Shown here piece by piece: positions 41,365 through 49,923 of a stretch of DNA of 49,923 nt (its first letter is position 1; every line of letters begins with the position of its first letter). Location of the stretch: positions 1 through 49,923 of the forward strand of contig JAEVZU010000177.1 of NCBI GenBank assembly GCA_023392075.1. Direction: 5' to 3'. The DNA is from Bacillota bacterium. Lineage in GTDB: Bacteria > Bacillota > Clostridia > Acetivibrionales > DSM-1351. A program made the position numbers and the translations under genes. The notes beneath the pieces are model-generated. The model did not search any database and was not told the DNA's origin. It worked only from the letters and a program-made list of their open reading frames with translations.

Positions 41365-42162
41365 TTATTTAGCGTTGTTTGAAGTTGAAGCCGCCTTTAA
41401 ATATGGCACCGGATCAACTGCCTTGCCATTTTTCAGAACTTCAAAATGCAGATGCGCACCATCTTCACATTCACTTTGAATAGGGTCACCTACAAGGCCT
41501 ATTATTTCATTGGCCTTGACCTTCAGACCGCAGCTTATATCCTCCAACCCCTGCTTTGAAAGACCTGCATATCTTGTCTTCAAACCACTGGTACCGTGAG
41601 TGATTTCCAGGGTGATGCCGCTTGTATTATCCTCAACCAGTGACACTGTTCCATCAGCTACAGCTCTGACCTTTGTCAGCTTGTCCACTTTAAAATCAAG
41701 ACCTGTATGAGCCCTTATGTCTCCCAGGGTCTTTGACTCTGAAAAAGTATTTACGTCTCTGGTGTAGTCCTTCATAATTGACCCATCAACAGGACGGATA
41801 AATGTAATTGCTGCATTGGAAGCAGTACTTTTGCTCTTGGCAGGAGAACTCTTGGCCGGTTCTTTTGAAGTATTTGCCGACGGTGTCTGGTTAGCCGGTA
41901 CTTGCTTGCCAGAAGTGTTGGCTGCAACTGCCTTGGCAGGATCTTCCTGGTTTGACTGATTTGCATTGGCATCACCGGGAATTATTTTCCCTTCACTGTT
42001 AATGCCGGTATCAGGAGAGTTCATGTTTTGAGTAGTTACAAATATCGCCGTGGCTGCCACAATGACTATGCAAACTGCTAGAATTACATAAAATCCCTTA
42101 TTATTAAAGAATTTTGACAGTTTGTTTTTCCAATTCTTTTCGTCTGGAATAAGTTTCTTCAT
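41365..42162 (-). CDS. spoIIQ: SpoIIQ-like M23 (LytM) endopeptidase homologue
   Basis: A 265-aa forespore membrane protein. It has one membrane segment (about 23-43), a Ser/Ala/Lys-rich linker (about 45-118) and a LytM domain. The zinc ligands His152 and Asp156 (HTGLDF) and the HLH pair His237/His239 are all present, so it may be enzymatically active, unlike B. subtilis SpoIIQ, which lacks one ligand. SpoIIQ pairs with mother-cell SpoIIIAH across the engulfment septum. Location right after spoIID and murA matches B. subtilis order. A candidate sigma-F promoter lies 25 bp upstream. Confidence 0.88.
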   Translation of the reverse strand: MKKLIPDEKNWKNKLSKFFNNKGFYVILAVCIVIVAATAIFVTTQNMNSPDTGINSEGKIIPGDANANQSNQEDPAKAVAANTSGKQVPANQTPSANTSKEPAKSSPAKSKSTASNAAITFIRPVDGSIMKDYTRDVNTFSESKTLGDIRAHTGLDFKVDKLTKVRAVADGTVSLVEDNTSGITLEITHGTSGLKTRYAGLSKQGLEDISCGLKVKANEIIGLVGDPIQSECEDGAHLHFEVLKNGKAVDPVPYLKAASTSNNAK

Positions 42163-42186
42163 AATTTATATTCCACCTCCATTAAA

Positions 42187-42215
42187 TATTGTTTCCTTTA
42201 TTGCCAACAATATAC
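42187..42215 (-). promoter_or_regulatory. Candidate sigma-F (forespore) promoter of spoIIQ
   Basis: On the minus strand GTATA (42215-42211), 14 nt, then GGAAACAATA (42196-42187). The -10 matches every defined base of the sigma-F consensus GGNRANANTW; the spacer is 1-2 nt short of the B. subtilis average. It would start transcription just upstream of the ribosome-binding site, as known for spoIIQ. Confidence 0.5.
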
Positions 42216-42266
42216 ATGCAGGTGAAAGGATTTATATTAATTGATAAATACCCTCTATGGATATTG

Positions 42267-43283
42267 TCAATAGAGAGTATTTATATTCTTGCCAATTTTA
42301 TTAAGAGTTACACCCTTATAATAATACTTCAGAATGTCGGAATAGGAATAGTCCTCCTTGGCCAGATAATCGGCTCCGCACTGGCTCATGCCCACTCCAT
42401 GCCCATAACCCAGCGTGGTAATGTCTATTTTGCCGTTTGAAAGCTTTGACAGCTTGAAGTTTGTCGATTTCAGCTGAAATATCTTTCTGAAATCAGTTCC
42501 TTTTATAGTAATATTGCCAACCTCCATTTCCATTACACGGTCGCCTGAGGAATACTTTTTGATTTTAATGGCGGAAAGAAGCTCTTTGCTCTTTAGTTGA
42601 AAATCAGGGTTGAATTCCTTCAGTTTTTTGACCATTTCCTCCTGATCAAAAACCACATCTGTCTTATACTCTGAGAAGGTATCCTCACCTGGACTTTCCA
42701 CTCCCCTGAGATAAGGTTCTCCCGTTCCGGCCCATACATCTTCGGCATTTTCCGTATGCCCCCCGCTGTTGGAGTGAAAAAGCGGATTTATGACAACTCC
42801 ATTATATTCAATTATTTGTCCCGAGGTATCACTTACTGCTTTGCAAATCTTATTCCAGTATTTGAAGGAAGAAAACAGGCCCCAACGTCTCATTGCCGTT
42901 TCCTTGCTGATCCACGCCTGGCAGTGGGCAGGACTTGTGCAAACGTCGGCTCCGTCATGTGCAGTCTCAGGTGAGCCATACAGCCTGGAAGCCCGTCCCA
43001 TAGCATAGGTTCTGGCCGCAACAGCCTGTGCCTTAAGTGCCTCCATTTCAAAAGAGGCCGGCATTTCAGCCGCAACCACTCCAATCAGGTAGTCCTCCAG
43101 ATTCATTTTAACCGTCTTTTTCTGGTCTGCAAGGTACACGTTTATTGTAAGCGGTTTCTCAGCAGTACTCTCCTTGGTCGTTTTAGCCTGCTCATGGATT
43201 ATGCTGAAATTGCGGACCATTATTAAAGGTACGAATATGATGAGCACAATCATTAAAATAATGTAAAGACAAATTTTTTTCAT
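42267..43283 (-). CDS. spoIID: Stage II sporulation protein D, lytic transglycosylase
   Basis: A 338-aa membrane-anchored peptidoglycan lytic transglycosylase needed for engulfment. It has an N-terminal membrane segment (about 5-23). The catalytic region is AAEMPASFEMEALKAQA (71-87) followed by VAARTYA. Cys115 and Cys121 (VCTSPAHC) match the metal site of clostridial SpoIID. SNSGGHTENAEDVWAG and GYGHGVGMSQCGA complete the family signature. A TCATATT (43394-43388) upstream resembles a sigma-E -35 but the -10 is poor. An imperfect hairpin overlaps its 3' end (about 42248-42284). Confidence 0.92.
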   Translation of the reverse strand: MKKICLYIILMIVLIIFVPLIMVRNFSIIHEQAKTTKESTAEKPLTINVYLADQKKTVKMNLEDYLIGVVAAEMPASFEMEALKAQAVAARTYAMGRASRLYGSPETAHDGADVCTSPAHCQAWISKETAMRRWGLFSSFKYWNKICKAVSDTSGQIIEYNGVVINPLFHSNSGGHTENAEDVWAGTGEPYLRGVESPGEDTFSEYKTDVVFDQEEMVKKLKEFNPDFQLKSKELLSAIKIKKYSSGDRVMEMEVGNITIKGTDFRKIFQLKSTNFKLSKLSNGKIDITTLGYGHGVGMSQCGADYLAKEDYSYSDILKYYYKGVTLNKIGKNINTLY

Positions 43284-43417
43284 TCCGACCCCGATCTGCG
43301 TGTCAAATGTTACTGCTTAAGGACACGCAAACATAAAAAATTAAAACCTCTTAAGGACATGTTTATTTATATTAGTAATTTTTAAAAAATATGATTTATC
43401 ATTTCATACAGTTAATT

Positions 43418-43459
43418 AAAATAGCTATAATTATCCGTCAAAGATAATTATAGCTATTT
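43418..43459 (-). terminator. Terminator hairpin after murA
   Basis: AAATAGCTATAATTATC pairs perfectly (17 bp) with GATAATTATAGCTATTT around CGTCAAA, 24 bp after murA on the minus strand, followed by TTAATT. It separates murA from spoIID. Confidence 0.75.
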
Positions 43460-43482
43460 GTGATTAGTAACCATTTTGCTGC

Positions 43483-44745
43483 TTAATCTTCCACCCTTTC
43501 AATTTTAGCTCCAAGTGCCTTAAGCTTTTGATCCAGCTTACAATAACCTCTGTCGATATGCTGGATCTCTCCGATCTCGGTTGCCCCTTCAGCTGCAAGC
43601 CCGGCCAGTACCAACGCCGCACCCGCCCTCAGATCGGTGGCTTTGACCGTTGCACCTGTCAAGCACTGCTTTCCTTCAATTACTGCCGTCCTTCCGTCAA
43701 TCTTGATACTCGCACCCATTCTCTTCAATTCACTTACGTGCATGAACCTGTTTTCAAATATAGTTTCGGTTACAATACTTGTCCCCTGAGAACAACTCAG
43801 GAGTGAGGTCATCTGTGCCTGCATATCGGTTGGAAAGCCCGGATACGGAAGGGTTTTCACGTCAACAGGCTTCAGTGGGCCATTGCCCTTGATCCTTATT
43901 GACGTCAACTCCTCACTGATCTCCAACCCTGTTTCCTTAAGCTTGGCAATTATTGGCTTGAGATGATCCGGTACTACATTTTGAATTTCAACATCACCAT
44001 TAGTAATTGCCGCAGCTACCATAAAAGTGCCTGCTTCGATCCTGTCGGGAATTATAGTGTGTGTACAGCCTTGAAGCCTGTCAACGCCCAAAATTCGGAT
44101 GGTGTCCGTGCCTGCACCCTTTATGCATGCACCCATTTCATTCAAATAATTTGCAAGATCAACTATCTCGGGTTCTATAGCCGCGTTTTCAATGCTGGTC
44201 TGCCCTTCCGCCAGCACTGCCGCCATCAGAATATTTTCTGTAGCACCGACGCTGGGAAAATCAAGATAGATTTTGTTGCCTGCCAGCCTTTTGGTTCTTC
44301 TTGCCTCAATATAGCCATGTCCCTGGGTTATTTCGGCCCCCAGAGCCGTAAACCCCTTCAAATGCAAATCTACAGGCCTGGATCCGATGGCGCAGCCTCC
44401 CGGCAAAGCAACCCTGACATACCCGGTTTTGGCCAGCATGGGCCCCATTATTAAAAAAGAAGCCCTTAGTTTATTAACTAATTCATAGGGTGCGGTTGAA
44501 TTAGTGATGTTTTTGGCGTGAAAGCTGATCGAATTGTTTCCGGGCTGTGTTTCAACCTCTGCCCCCAGTGATCTGATCAACTCGCACATCATTTTAACAT
44601 CGTATAAATCCGGGACTTCTTCAATAATACTTTTCGACTCACCTAACAGGGATGCAGCCATTATTGGAAGAACTGAATTTTTAGCACCATCTACTCTTAC
44701 TTTGCCTTTTAAAGGTACACCTTCTCTTATAACATATCTAGCCAA
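43483..44745 (-). CDS. murA: UDP-N-acetylglucosamine 1-carboxyvinyltransferase
   Basis: A 420-aa enzyme making UDP-GlcNAc-enolpyruvate, the first committed step of peptidoglycan synthesis. Lys22-Asn23 (GAKNSVLP) and Cys118 (GGCAIGSRPVDLH), the fosfomycin-reactive residue, are in place. The TTG at 44745 is chosen because it gives the usual length and the standard YVIREGVPLKGKVRVDGAKN start; the reading frame continues upstream to a TTG at 44823 but that would overlap ywmB. The ribosome-binding site (AAGGG) is about 10 nt away. Synteny ywmB-murA-spoIID-spoIIQ matches B. subtilis. Confidence 0.92.
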   Translation of the reverse strand: MARYVIREGVPLKGKVRVDGAKNSVLPIMAASLLGESKSIIEEVPDLYDVKMMCELIRSLGAEVETQPGNNSISFHAKNITNSTAPYELVNKLRASFLIMGPMLAKTGYVRVALPGGCAIGSRPVDLHLKGFTALGAEITQGHGYIEARRTKRLAGNKIYLDFPSVGATENILMAAVLAEGQTSIENAAIEPEIVDLANYLNEMGACIKGAGTDTIRILGVDRLQGCTHTIIPDRIEAGTFMVAAAITNGDVEIQNVVPDHLKPIIAKLKETGLEISEELTSIRIKGNGPLKPVDVKTLPYPGFPTDMQAQMTSLLSCSQGTSIVTETIFENRFMHVSELKRMGASIKIDGRTAVIEGKQCLTGATVKATDLRAGAALVLAGLAAEGATEIGEIQHIDRGYCKLDQKLKALGAKIERVED

Positions 44746-44786
44746 GTGAGCTCTTCCCTTCTCTTTAAATTTTTGTATTGCTTCAC

Positions 44787-45539
44787 TTAGTATTCGGTGT
44801 TCACCACAGGTGTTGCCACCCAAAGGTAAGTCTTGTTTTCGATTTTATTGTACCGGATGGCAAGACTCAGATTAATGTTCTTTCCATCGATACTCAGCTT
44901 ATCTGCAATCATAGGTGAGAAAGCAGATACGCTGATAATGTTTTCCTGCCTTATGCTGTCAACTTTTTTTGCATCACTGTCATCCAGAATCTTTCTGCAG
45001 ATATTTTCCAGCTGTGAATCCTGCAAATTACCTTCATAGGTTCCGGTAATGCATGAGTTGACAACAGCTTTAAGCCCGTATTTACCAAAAACGCCTTCAA
45101 TTTCATCTCTTAAACGCAATGCTGAACCATTGACTGTTTCAGTTGCATCTATAGTTATATATTTGTCTCCGTCACCGGATTTATTCCCTACAATACTTGC
45201 CATTGCAGATATTTTAACACCATCTTTAGTCGTTCCTGACAATTCACTCTTGATAAGAGTATCCGTACTGGCAGAATTCTTTGAATAATTGGTTATTTCA
45301 AGGGTTTTAAATACATCTTCGCAAACAGCTGTCAGGTTGTCCAGATTTTTCATATTCTTATCTGCTCTTGAAAAAAAGTAAAGCTCATTTATTACCATTT
45401 TTGCGCCGGATGATTTAAAAGCATCTGAAATTGAAATTTTACTGGTTTCAGCACTCCTGTAATTGTTTATGTAATAAGTAGTCCCGATTATTGCAGCAGC
45501 CAGAATGAGTGCTATTAATACAAAAAGTGTCTTTTTCAT
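44787..45539 (-). CDS. ywmB: YwmB-like protein
   Basis: A 250-aa protein with an N-terminal membrane or signal segment (about 4-24) and an exported domain of the YwmB family (TATA-binding-protein-like fold, function unknown). The match rests on length, layout, the C-terminal IENKTYLWVATPVV strand and the location directly upstream of murA, as in B. subtilis. GGAGG lies 5 nt before the ATG. It ends 41 bp before the chosen murA start and is probably co-transcribed with it. Confidence 0.75.
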   Translation of the reverse strand: MKKTLFVLIALILAAAIIGTTYYINNYRSAETSKISISDAFKSSGAKMVINELYFFSRADKNMKNLDNLTAVCEDVFKTLEITNYSKNSASTDTLIKSELSGTTKDGVKISAMASIVGNKSGDGDKYITIDATETVNGSALRLRDEIEGVFGKYGLKAVVNSCITGTYEGNLQDSQLENICRKILDDSDAKKVDSIRQENIISVSAFSPMIADKLSIDGKNINLSLAIRYNKIENKTYLWVATPVVNTEY

Positions 45540-45555
45540 AAGTCCTCCTGTCCAT

Positions 45556-45593
45556 AAAAAAACAATAATTTTATTTTGATAATAAAATTATTG
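45556..45593. terminator. Terminator after the large FN3/SLH gene
   Basis: CAATAATTTTATT pairs perfectly with AATAAAATTATTG around a 5-nt loop, with seven T on the minus-strand side and CCTTTTT on the plus side. Confidence 0.75.
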
Positions 45594-45665
45594 CCTTTTT
45601 AAAAAAGTCATATACATTTTTAAACTGTCTATTTCCCAGGAGAACCGTGCCTCAAACAAGCCTGC

Positions 45666-48600
45666 CTATTCAATTTCACCCGCCAGAACAAGAGCTTTTT
45701 CCATCATATACATAAATTCTCCTCTGGTAATATTATCAGCAGGATTAAGTTTTGTTTCGGTTACATTGGGTACAAATCCATTTTCTACAGCAAAGGCCAC
45801 CTTGCTTTGAATTGATTTGTCAATCTTTCCGTAATCACTGTAGCTTGAAATTATATTAACGTTGCCCTTGGTGCGTGTGCCTGACTTGATCTCATACAGA
45901 ACTGTTGCCATGCAGGCCGCTTCCTGTCTGGTCAACATACCGGCTGCCAGCTTATTTGCCTTCACAAGGCCAAGCTTTGCCGCCGTCTGCATAAAACCGC
46001 TGTCGTACTTGTAATCATCAATGGTATCAAATAAAATTTTAACGGCATCACCGGCAGTAATGGCTTTATCCGGATTGAAGCTCCTGCCTGTCACGCTCTT
46101 AAGTTTATGCTTATAAGCCACATTTGTTATGGAAGTTTCATACTTGTTTCCATAAATATCATCAAACAGATTTCCGGTTCGATTGGCTATTGCAAACAAC
46201 CCCGGTGTTTGGGTTTTAAAACTCATTACTCCGGCACTGTTATCCGTATCATAGTCCGCTGAGGTTACCTGCTGCTCCCAACTGCTCAATACCGGATTGT
46301 AATAATAGCCATAGGTTTTACTCTCGGCATAGTCCTTAATATTGGTATAAGGATACCTGACCACCAGCGGAATGCTGAATTCTGAAACGGTTATAACATC
46401 AGCTCCGGTCTCCAGTTTTACACCGATCTGGGCCAGAGGCTGCCTTAATACCAGCTCATTGGCATTTGCAACCGGCTTCTGGGGAGTCAAAACAATATCC
46501 AGGATATATATCTGCTCTCTTTTAGTGTCGGCAGTCGATATATCTGAAAGTATTCCCGCTTTGAAATCATATGTTACCGCTGCGGTCTTAAAAGCTACAT
46601 TTTCCTTTAATTGTTCCAGATTGTCAAACACCCTCTTTGCTACCCAGACTGAAATCCGTGTAGTAGCTGCAGGCGGTTTGGAAAGGTCAACGGTATAATC
46701 CAGAACCCTGTCGGTCTTCATTCTCTCAATAAGCCTGTCGGCATTGACTCCTATAATCTTTACAGTCCACACGCCCCCAATGACGTTGGTGCCTTTATCT
46801 ATAAAATCTCCGGTTATGACATGATCCACATCCTGATCCGAGTCATAGTCATCCGAACTCGACTTCGTCCTCACATTAATGCTTTGAGTCGGCTGGGAAC
46901 GAAGCTTTTTCACCGGATCATAGGCATATAACCTTGCAAAATATCTGTGGTTTGATATAAGGCCTTCGACCTTGAATTCAGCCACACTTCCGGCAGTATA
47001 CTCCTTTGCGTCGGTATAATCTATATCACTGGCAATTTCAAGTATATACTCCAGATTATCTTCTTTTATCCATTCGAAGATAATACTGTTTTTGGTAACC
47101 GCATCCTTTGTGTTTTTTACCCCGAAGCCTCTTGGCGTTGCCGGCGGCAGGTCTTTCAACGTCTTAACCAGCAGGGAGTCACTCCAGACAGACTTTTCAC
47201 TTAAGGAATGATCCTGGCTGAAGGACTCGGCCTGTATCCAGAAATAATACTGAGTATCAGGCATGAGGTTCGGTACCCGTAAATAATTCAGACCTGAACT
47301 TATCAGCTCTTCAGTAGTAATTTCAATGGTATTACCTGCTCTGTCAGGGTTATCAACCGTTCCATATTTGATGTAGTACTTGTTGCCTTCCTTGTAATCC
47401 CACACCAGATCTACAAAAGTATCCGAAACGTAGTTATAGCTGAGATCCGGTACTGTCGGTTTTTCAACCACCTGGGTATCCGACGGCAAAGTGGTAAATA
47501 TTATAGGATTTGATACATCCGACAGCAGCAGCTGTCCGGGATGCTCAGGATCCGGCCTTGCAGCCCTTACCCACAGTACATAGGTAGTATTCGGCTTAAG
47601 CTCATTTACAGGTATTACTATATTGTGTTTTGAGGTAATGGCGCTTGTGGTTGTAACACTATCCGGAGCGTTAAGATCAGGAATTTCATACCGGTCAAGA
47701 TTTGGATCCGCAATAGGATTTGCAGAAATATTTCCCACCTTGTAACCTTCTATGGGATATTTGGTTGTGTCGGCAAGATTTGGTTCAATACCCTCATAGT
47801 ATTCCTCACAGCCCACATACAGTGAAACACCCTCTCCATATTCCACTTTGCGGTAGTTTTTATTATCCACCGGTGTAGCAGGATCATACGGATTATATTC
47901 TATAGTGCCGACAGGATCATTGTAATCTACTCTATCGGTCTTGACATAATACCATCTCCCCGTACCGGGTTCCTTGTTGAATTGTTCGTACCATCTGTTT
48001 TTCAGCTGTATTGTAACATTGTCGTCAGTGATCATCTTCTTACCACTATCAGGCTGCTTCTTTATTTCAAGAGGCGGATTGGACGGGATAAGAGGAGTAT
48101 CAATCCCTCCTCCCGGCAATGTTATTACAACCTTTATGGCAGGCACCGAGGAATGTGTGACATTTTGAATTATTCCGTCCTTTTCCTCTGCAAAGGTTTT
48201 CTTTGCCACCAGCTTAAAATAATATGTATGGTTTGGTATAAGCCCGGTTAATTTATATTTATACCCAATTACCTGGTTGCCGTTTGTAGGATCTCTTACA
48301 AAATTAGCCTCCACCGGTTGATAGGATTCCCTTATAAGAGTACCTGCCGGCGGGTTATTGATAGTATCCGGATCTTCCATCAGCCAGATATCATACAGTA
48401 TGCGGTCATCTATGGTGCCGTCGGCTTTTTTCGGAACCTCCCAGAGTATGGTTGCAGTATCCTTGCCAAGCTCACCTTTGTGTGTAACGACTCCTCCTGA
48501 AACAATATCCTCGTAGGAAATTACCACTTTACCTGTTGAATCCTTGAGACTGGGTACGATTACAGGCATGGGAGGCGTTGTAGGAACTTCCATCTCCATA

Positions 48601-49730
48601 AGAGCAAATTTTTCAGATTCTATTTTTATTTTCAATTCAGGCGGATAATACGGCTGGCCGTCCTTGGTAACATTGGCCCTTATTTGATAAAACTTGGCGG
48701 TTGAATCATCAGGTACCGTTATTACATGCATTGTACTTTCTTTTACAGCAAGCGTGGTCTGCTTATTCTCACTATCGAAACTGATTATTTCATATTCAAC
48801 CTTTACATTGCTTTCTGCTCCCGACAGACTGGTCAAAACAGGACTCCATTCCAGCTTCCATACGGTACCGGAATCATTTTTAAACATTTTAGTTGTCTTT
48901 ACCAATATACTGGTTGAGGTGGCATAAGTTTTCACCTGAGTGCTTTTAACTATTGTGGGATCAGTAATGACCGGTACTATTTTAACGTAATAAACACGTC
49001 CTGAGTTTTTTACGTTCTGAACATATTCAAGAGTCCCGTCGGTTTGATTCAGAACGACCGGACCATTTTCACCGATAAGATCTTCGGTAATGCTGATTGG
49101 AAATGTATTCTTGAATTCCTTGTCCTCCGAGACATACAGCTGATAACTGATTCTCTTTCCATCAACCCAGACATCATCCCATATTACTTTTACTTTTCCT
49201 GTTCCCGCGGTAAAGCATTGTACATTAATATCGGTCATAAATTTTACAGAATTGGAACCGGCCGATTCTTCGGATTTTGTTACCTGGCTGTTTGGTATGT
49301 TTGTATTGATATATTCGTAATAAGCCTTCGCATTAGCCTTGTACACAGTTCCTGATTTCAGGTTTCTCATCCTAATGGGTTTGGTATCGGCTGCCAGGCC
49401 TTTTTCCTGGGCATAAACCGGTCTTGCAGGTTTATAGCCCTTGGGGGATTCCTCAAGATATATATTCAGATATTTATCCAATATGTTTATGCCGGCAGAA
49501 CCTGAAGGATTGGCCAAATTACCCCAGCCTATATCTGCATAAAAACCTGATTCCCCTCCATCCGTGAGACTGAAGCCTATAGCGGGTTCCGGTGCATTTG
49601 TAGGCGTTATAGCCAGTCCGGTAGGCGCAGGCTGAACCGGAATGTCGGCACCATATACGCCATACATCCCGTATGATGTCAATATAAATGCAATTGATAA
49701 TATTGCCGCCAGAATTCTTTTTGTTCTCAT
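45666..49730 (-). CDS. Very large secreted protein with fibronectin-III-like repeats and C-terminal SLH repeats
   Basis: A 1354-aa cell-surface protein. A signal peptide (about 1-28, ends YGVYGAD) is followed by a long series of fibronectin type III-like modules, visible as repeated patterns such as LKSGTVYKANAKAYYE, LIPNHTYYFKLVAKK, LKPNTTYVLWVRAARP, LMPDTQYYFWIQAES and LISNHRYFARLYAYD. The last 200 residues carry SLH-type repeats (NPDKAITAGDAVKILFD, KLAAGMLTRQEAACMATVLYE, NPADNITRGEFMYMME). It probably binds wall polymer and projects outwards, perhaps as an adhesin or scaffold. The ATG at 49730 has GGAGGT 11 nt upstream; the reading frame to 49817 has no site and would hide the signal. Confidence 0.85.
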   Translation of the reverse strand: MRTKRILAAILSIAFILTSYGMYGVYGADIPVQPAPTGLAITPTNAPEPAIGFSLTDGGESGFYADIGWGNLANPSGSAGINILDKYLNIYLEESPKGYKPARPVYAQEKGLAADTKPIRMRNLKSGTVYKANAKAYYEYINTNIPNSQVTKSEESAGSNSVKFMTDINVQCFTAGTGKVKVIWDDVWVDGKRISYQLYVSEDKEFKNTFPISITEDLIGENGPVVLNQTDGTLEYVQNVKNSGRVYYVKIVPVITDPTIVKSTQVKTYATSTSILVKTTKMFKNDSGTVWKLEWSPVLTSLSGAESNVKVEYEIISFDSENKQTTLAVKESTMHVITVPDDSTAKFYQIRANVTKDGQPYYPPELKIKIESEKFALMEMEVPTTPPMPVIVPSLKDSTGKVVISYEDIVSGGVVTHKGELGKDTATILWEVPKKADGTIDDRILYDIWLMEDPDTINNPPAGTLIRESYQPVEANFVRDPTNGNQVIGYKYKLTGLIPNHTYYFKLVAKKTFAEEKDGIIQNVTHSSVPAIKVVITLPGGGIDTPLIPSNPPLEIKKQPDSGKKMITDDNVTIQLKNRWYEQFNKEPGTGRWYYVKTDRVDYNDPVGTIEYNPYDPATPVDNKNYRKVEYGEGVSLYVGCEEYYEGIEPNLADTTKYPIEGYKVGNISANPIADPNLDRYEIPDLNAPDSVTTTSAITSKHNIVIPVNELKPNTTYVLWVRAARPDPEHPGQLLLSDVSNPIIFTTLPSDTQVVEKPTVPDLSYNYVSDTFVDLVWDYKEGNKYYIKYGTVDNPDRAGNTIEITTEELISSGLNYLRVPNLMPDTQYYFWIQAESFSQDHSLSEKSVWSDSLLVKTLKDLPPATPRGFGVKNTKDAVTKNSIIFEWIKEDNLEYILEIASDIDYTDAKEYTAGSVAEFKVEGLISNHRYFARLYAYDPVKKLRSQPTQSINVRTKSSSDDYDSDQDVDHVITGDFIDKGTNVIGGVWTVKIIGVNADRLIERMKTDRVLDYTVDLSKPPAATTRISVWVAKRVFDNLEQLKENVAFKTAAVTYDFKAGILSDISTADTKREQIYILDIVLTPQKPVANANELVLRQPLAQIGVKLETGADVITVSEFSIPLVVRYPYTNIKDYAESKTYGYYYNPVLSSWEQQVTSADYDTDNSAGVMSFKTQTPGLFAIANRTGNLFDDIYGNKYETSITNVAYKHKLKSVTGRSFNPDKAITAGDAVKILFDTIDDYKYDSGFMQTAAKLGLVKANKLAAGMLTRQEAACMATVLYEIKSGTRTKGNVNIISSYSDYGKIDKSIQSKVAFAVENGFVPNVTETKLNPADNITRGEFMYMMEKALVLAGEIE

Positions 49731-49795
49731 ATTAACTGTTAACCTCCAGCTGCCGCTGCAGCGATCAAAATAAACTATCCGCAAGAAATTTGCTT

Positions 49796-49923
49796 CGCAA
49801 ATCCGCTTCGCGCCCACTTAGGTACTCTGCCTATGCTACGCAAATCTTCTTGTTCGCTAGGGGGGACTACTCCCCCCTTCGACGGAGCTAGCGCTCCTGA
49901 GCACCCCCTCTACACCGGAAAGG
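49796..49923. other. Hairpin-rich non-coding segment at the window edge
   Basis: GGGGGGACTACTCCCCCC (49860-49877) and GGAGCTAGCGCTCC (49885-49898) are two compact hairpins in a locally GC-rich stretch containing two CTAG sites and repeated TTCGC words. It resembles a dispersed repeat or leader RNA but is cut by the window end. No gene is seen. Confidence 0.35.

Noticed and set aside
43963..44454. 163-codon plus-strand frame antisense to murA, and the many similar plus-strand frames opposite other genes
   Set aside because: They lie wholly opposite well-identified genes, lack ribosome-binding sites and show no protein-family features.
1..49923. CRISPR arrays, tRNA, rRNA and complete insertion sequences
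   Set aside because: No regularly spaced repeats, no cloverleaf-like or rRNA segments and no transposase gene were recognised anywhere in the window.

Overview
The window comes from an AT-rich, endospore-forming, S-layer-bearing anaerobe of the class Clostridia. The evidence is the murA-spoIID-spoIIQ sporulation block, several SLH-domain surface proteins, strong Gram-positive Shine-Dalgarno sites, frequent TTG/GTG starts and a LoaP-type NusG paralogue. It looks closest to the Ruminiclostridium/Acetivibrio group, which is an inference from gene content and not from a database match. Almost every gene is on the minus strand; the exception is one chemoreceptor gene.

Layout. 1-3572: the first codons of pyrG at the edge, two VanZ-family membrane proteins, a small anchored protein and a secreted beta-propeller-like protein. 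3741-25542: one roughly 22 kb exopolysaccharide (EPS) operon, read right to left. It starts with a LoaP-like antiterminator and a serine acetyltransferase-like protein. Next come a chain-length/kinase pair, a beta-helix protein, a Wzy-like polymerase, glycosyltransferases, a radical SAM protein, an acyltransferase, a pyruvyl transferase and a Wzx-like flippase. It ends with a PHP-family tyrosine phosphatase and the undecaprenyl-phosphate sugar transferase. 25909-35984: an S41 protease, two SLH proteins, the chemoreceptor and a PrsA-like foldase. 36254-45539: a small membrane protein, argS, a DUF1934 protein, ddl, a ferritin-like protein, then spoIIQ, spoIID, murA and ywmB. 45666-49730: a very large fibronectin-III/SLH protein.

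The most interesting part is 5615-12169. Inside the EPS operon lies what looks like a complete RiPP (ribosomally made, modified peptide) pathway. It has three short precursor peptides whose 21-residue leaders align without gaps (Tyr4, Lys6, Pro7, Glu17-Glu18, Leu/Ile20, Ala21). Two of them, of 43 and 56 aa, are easily missed. With them are a PqqD-like recognition protein, a radical SAM/SPASM maturase, an HPr-kinase-like protein, a nucleotidyltransferase-family protein, a Ser/His S24/S26-type peptidase and an ABC exporter. Kinase, nucleotidyltransferase, PqqD and exporter are the accessory set of some lasso-peptide loci, but here the lasso cyclase and protease are absent and a radical SAM enzyme is present. 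One precursor core is extremely rich in Gly, Phe and Trp.

A second theme is small non-autonomous inverted-repeat elements (MITE-like). Family A (five full or partial copies) and family B (one copy) sit at CTAG-like sites. Several lie exactly on gene ends, where the element border contains or supplies the stop codon or last residues of EPS/RiPP genes. A different element at 34321-34550 has about 48-bp terminal inverted repeats around a three-way-junction-like fold.
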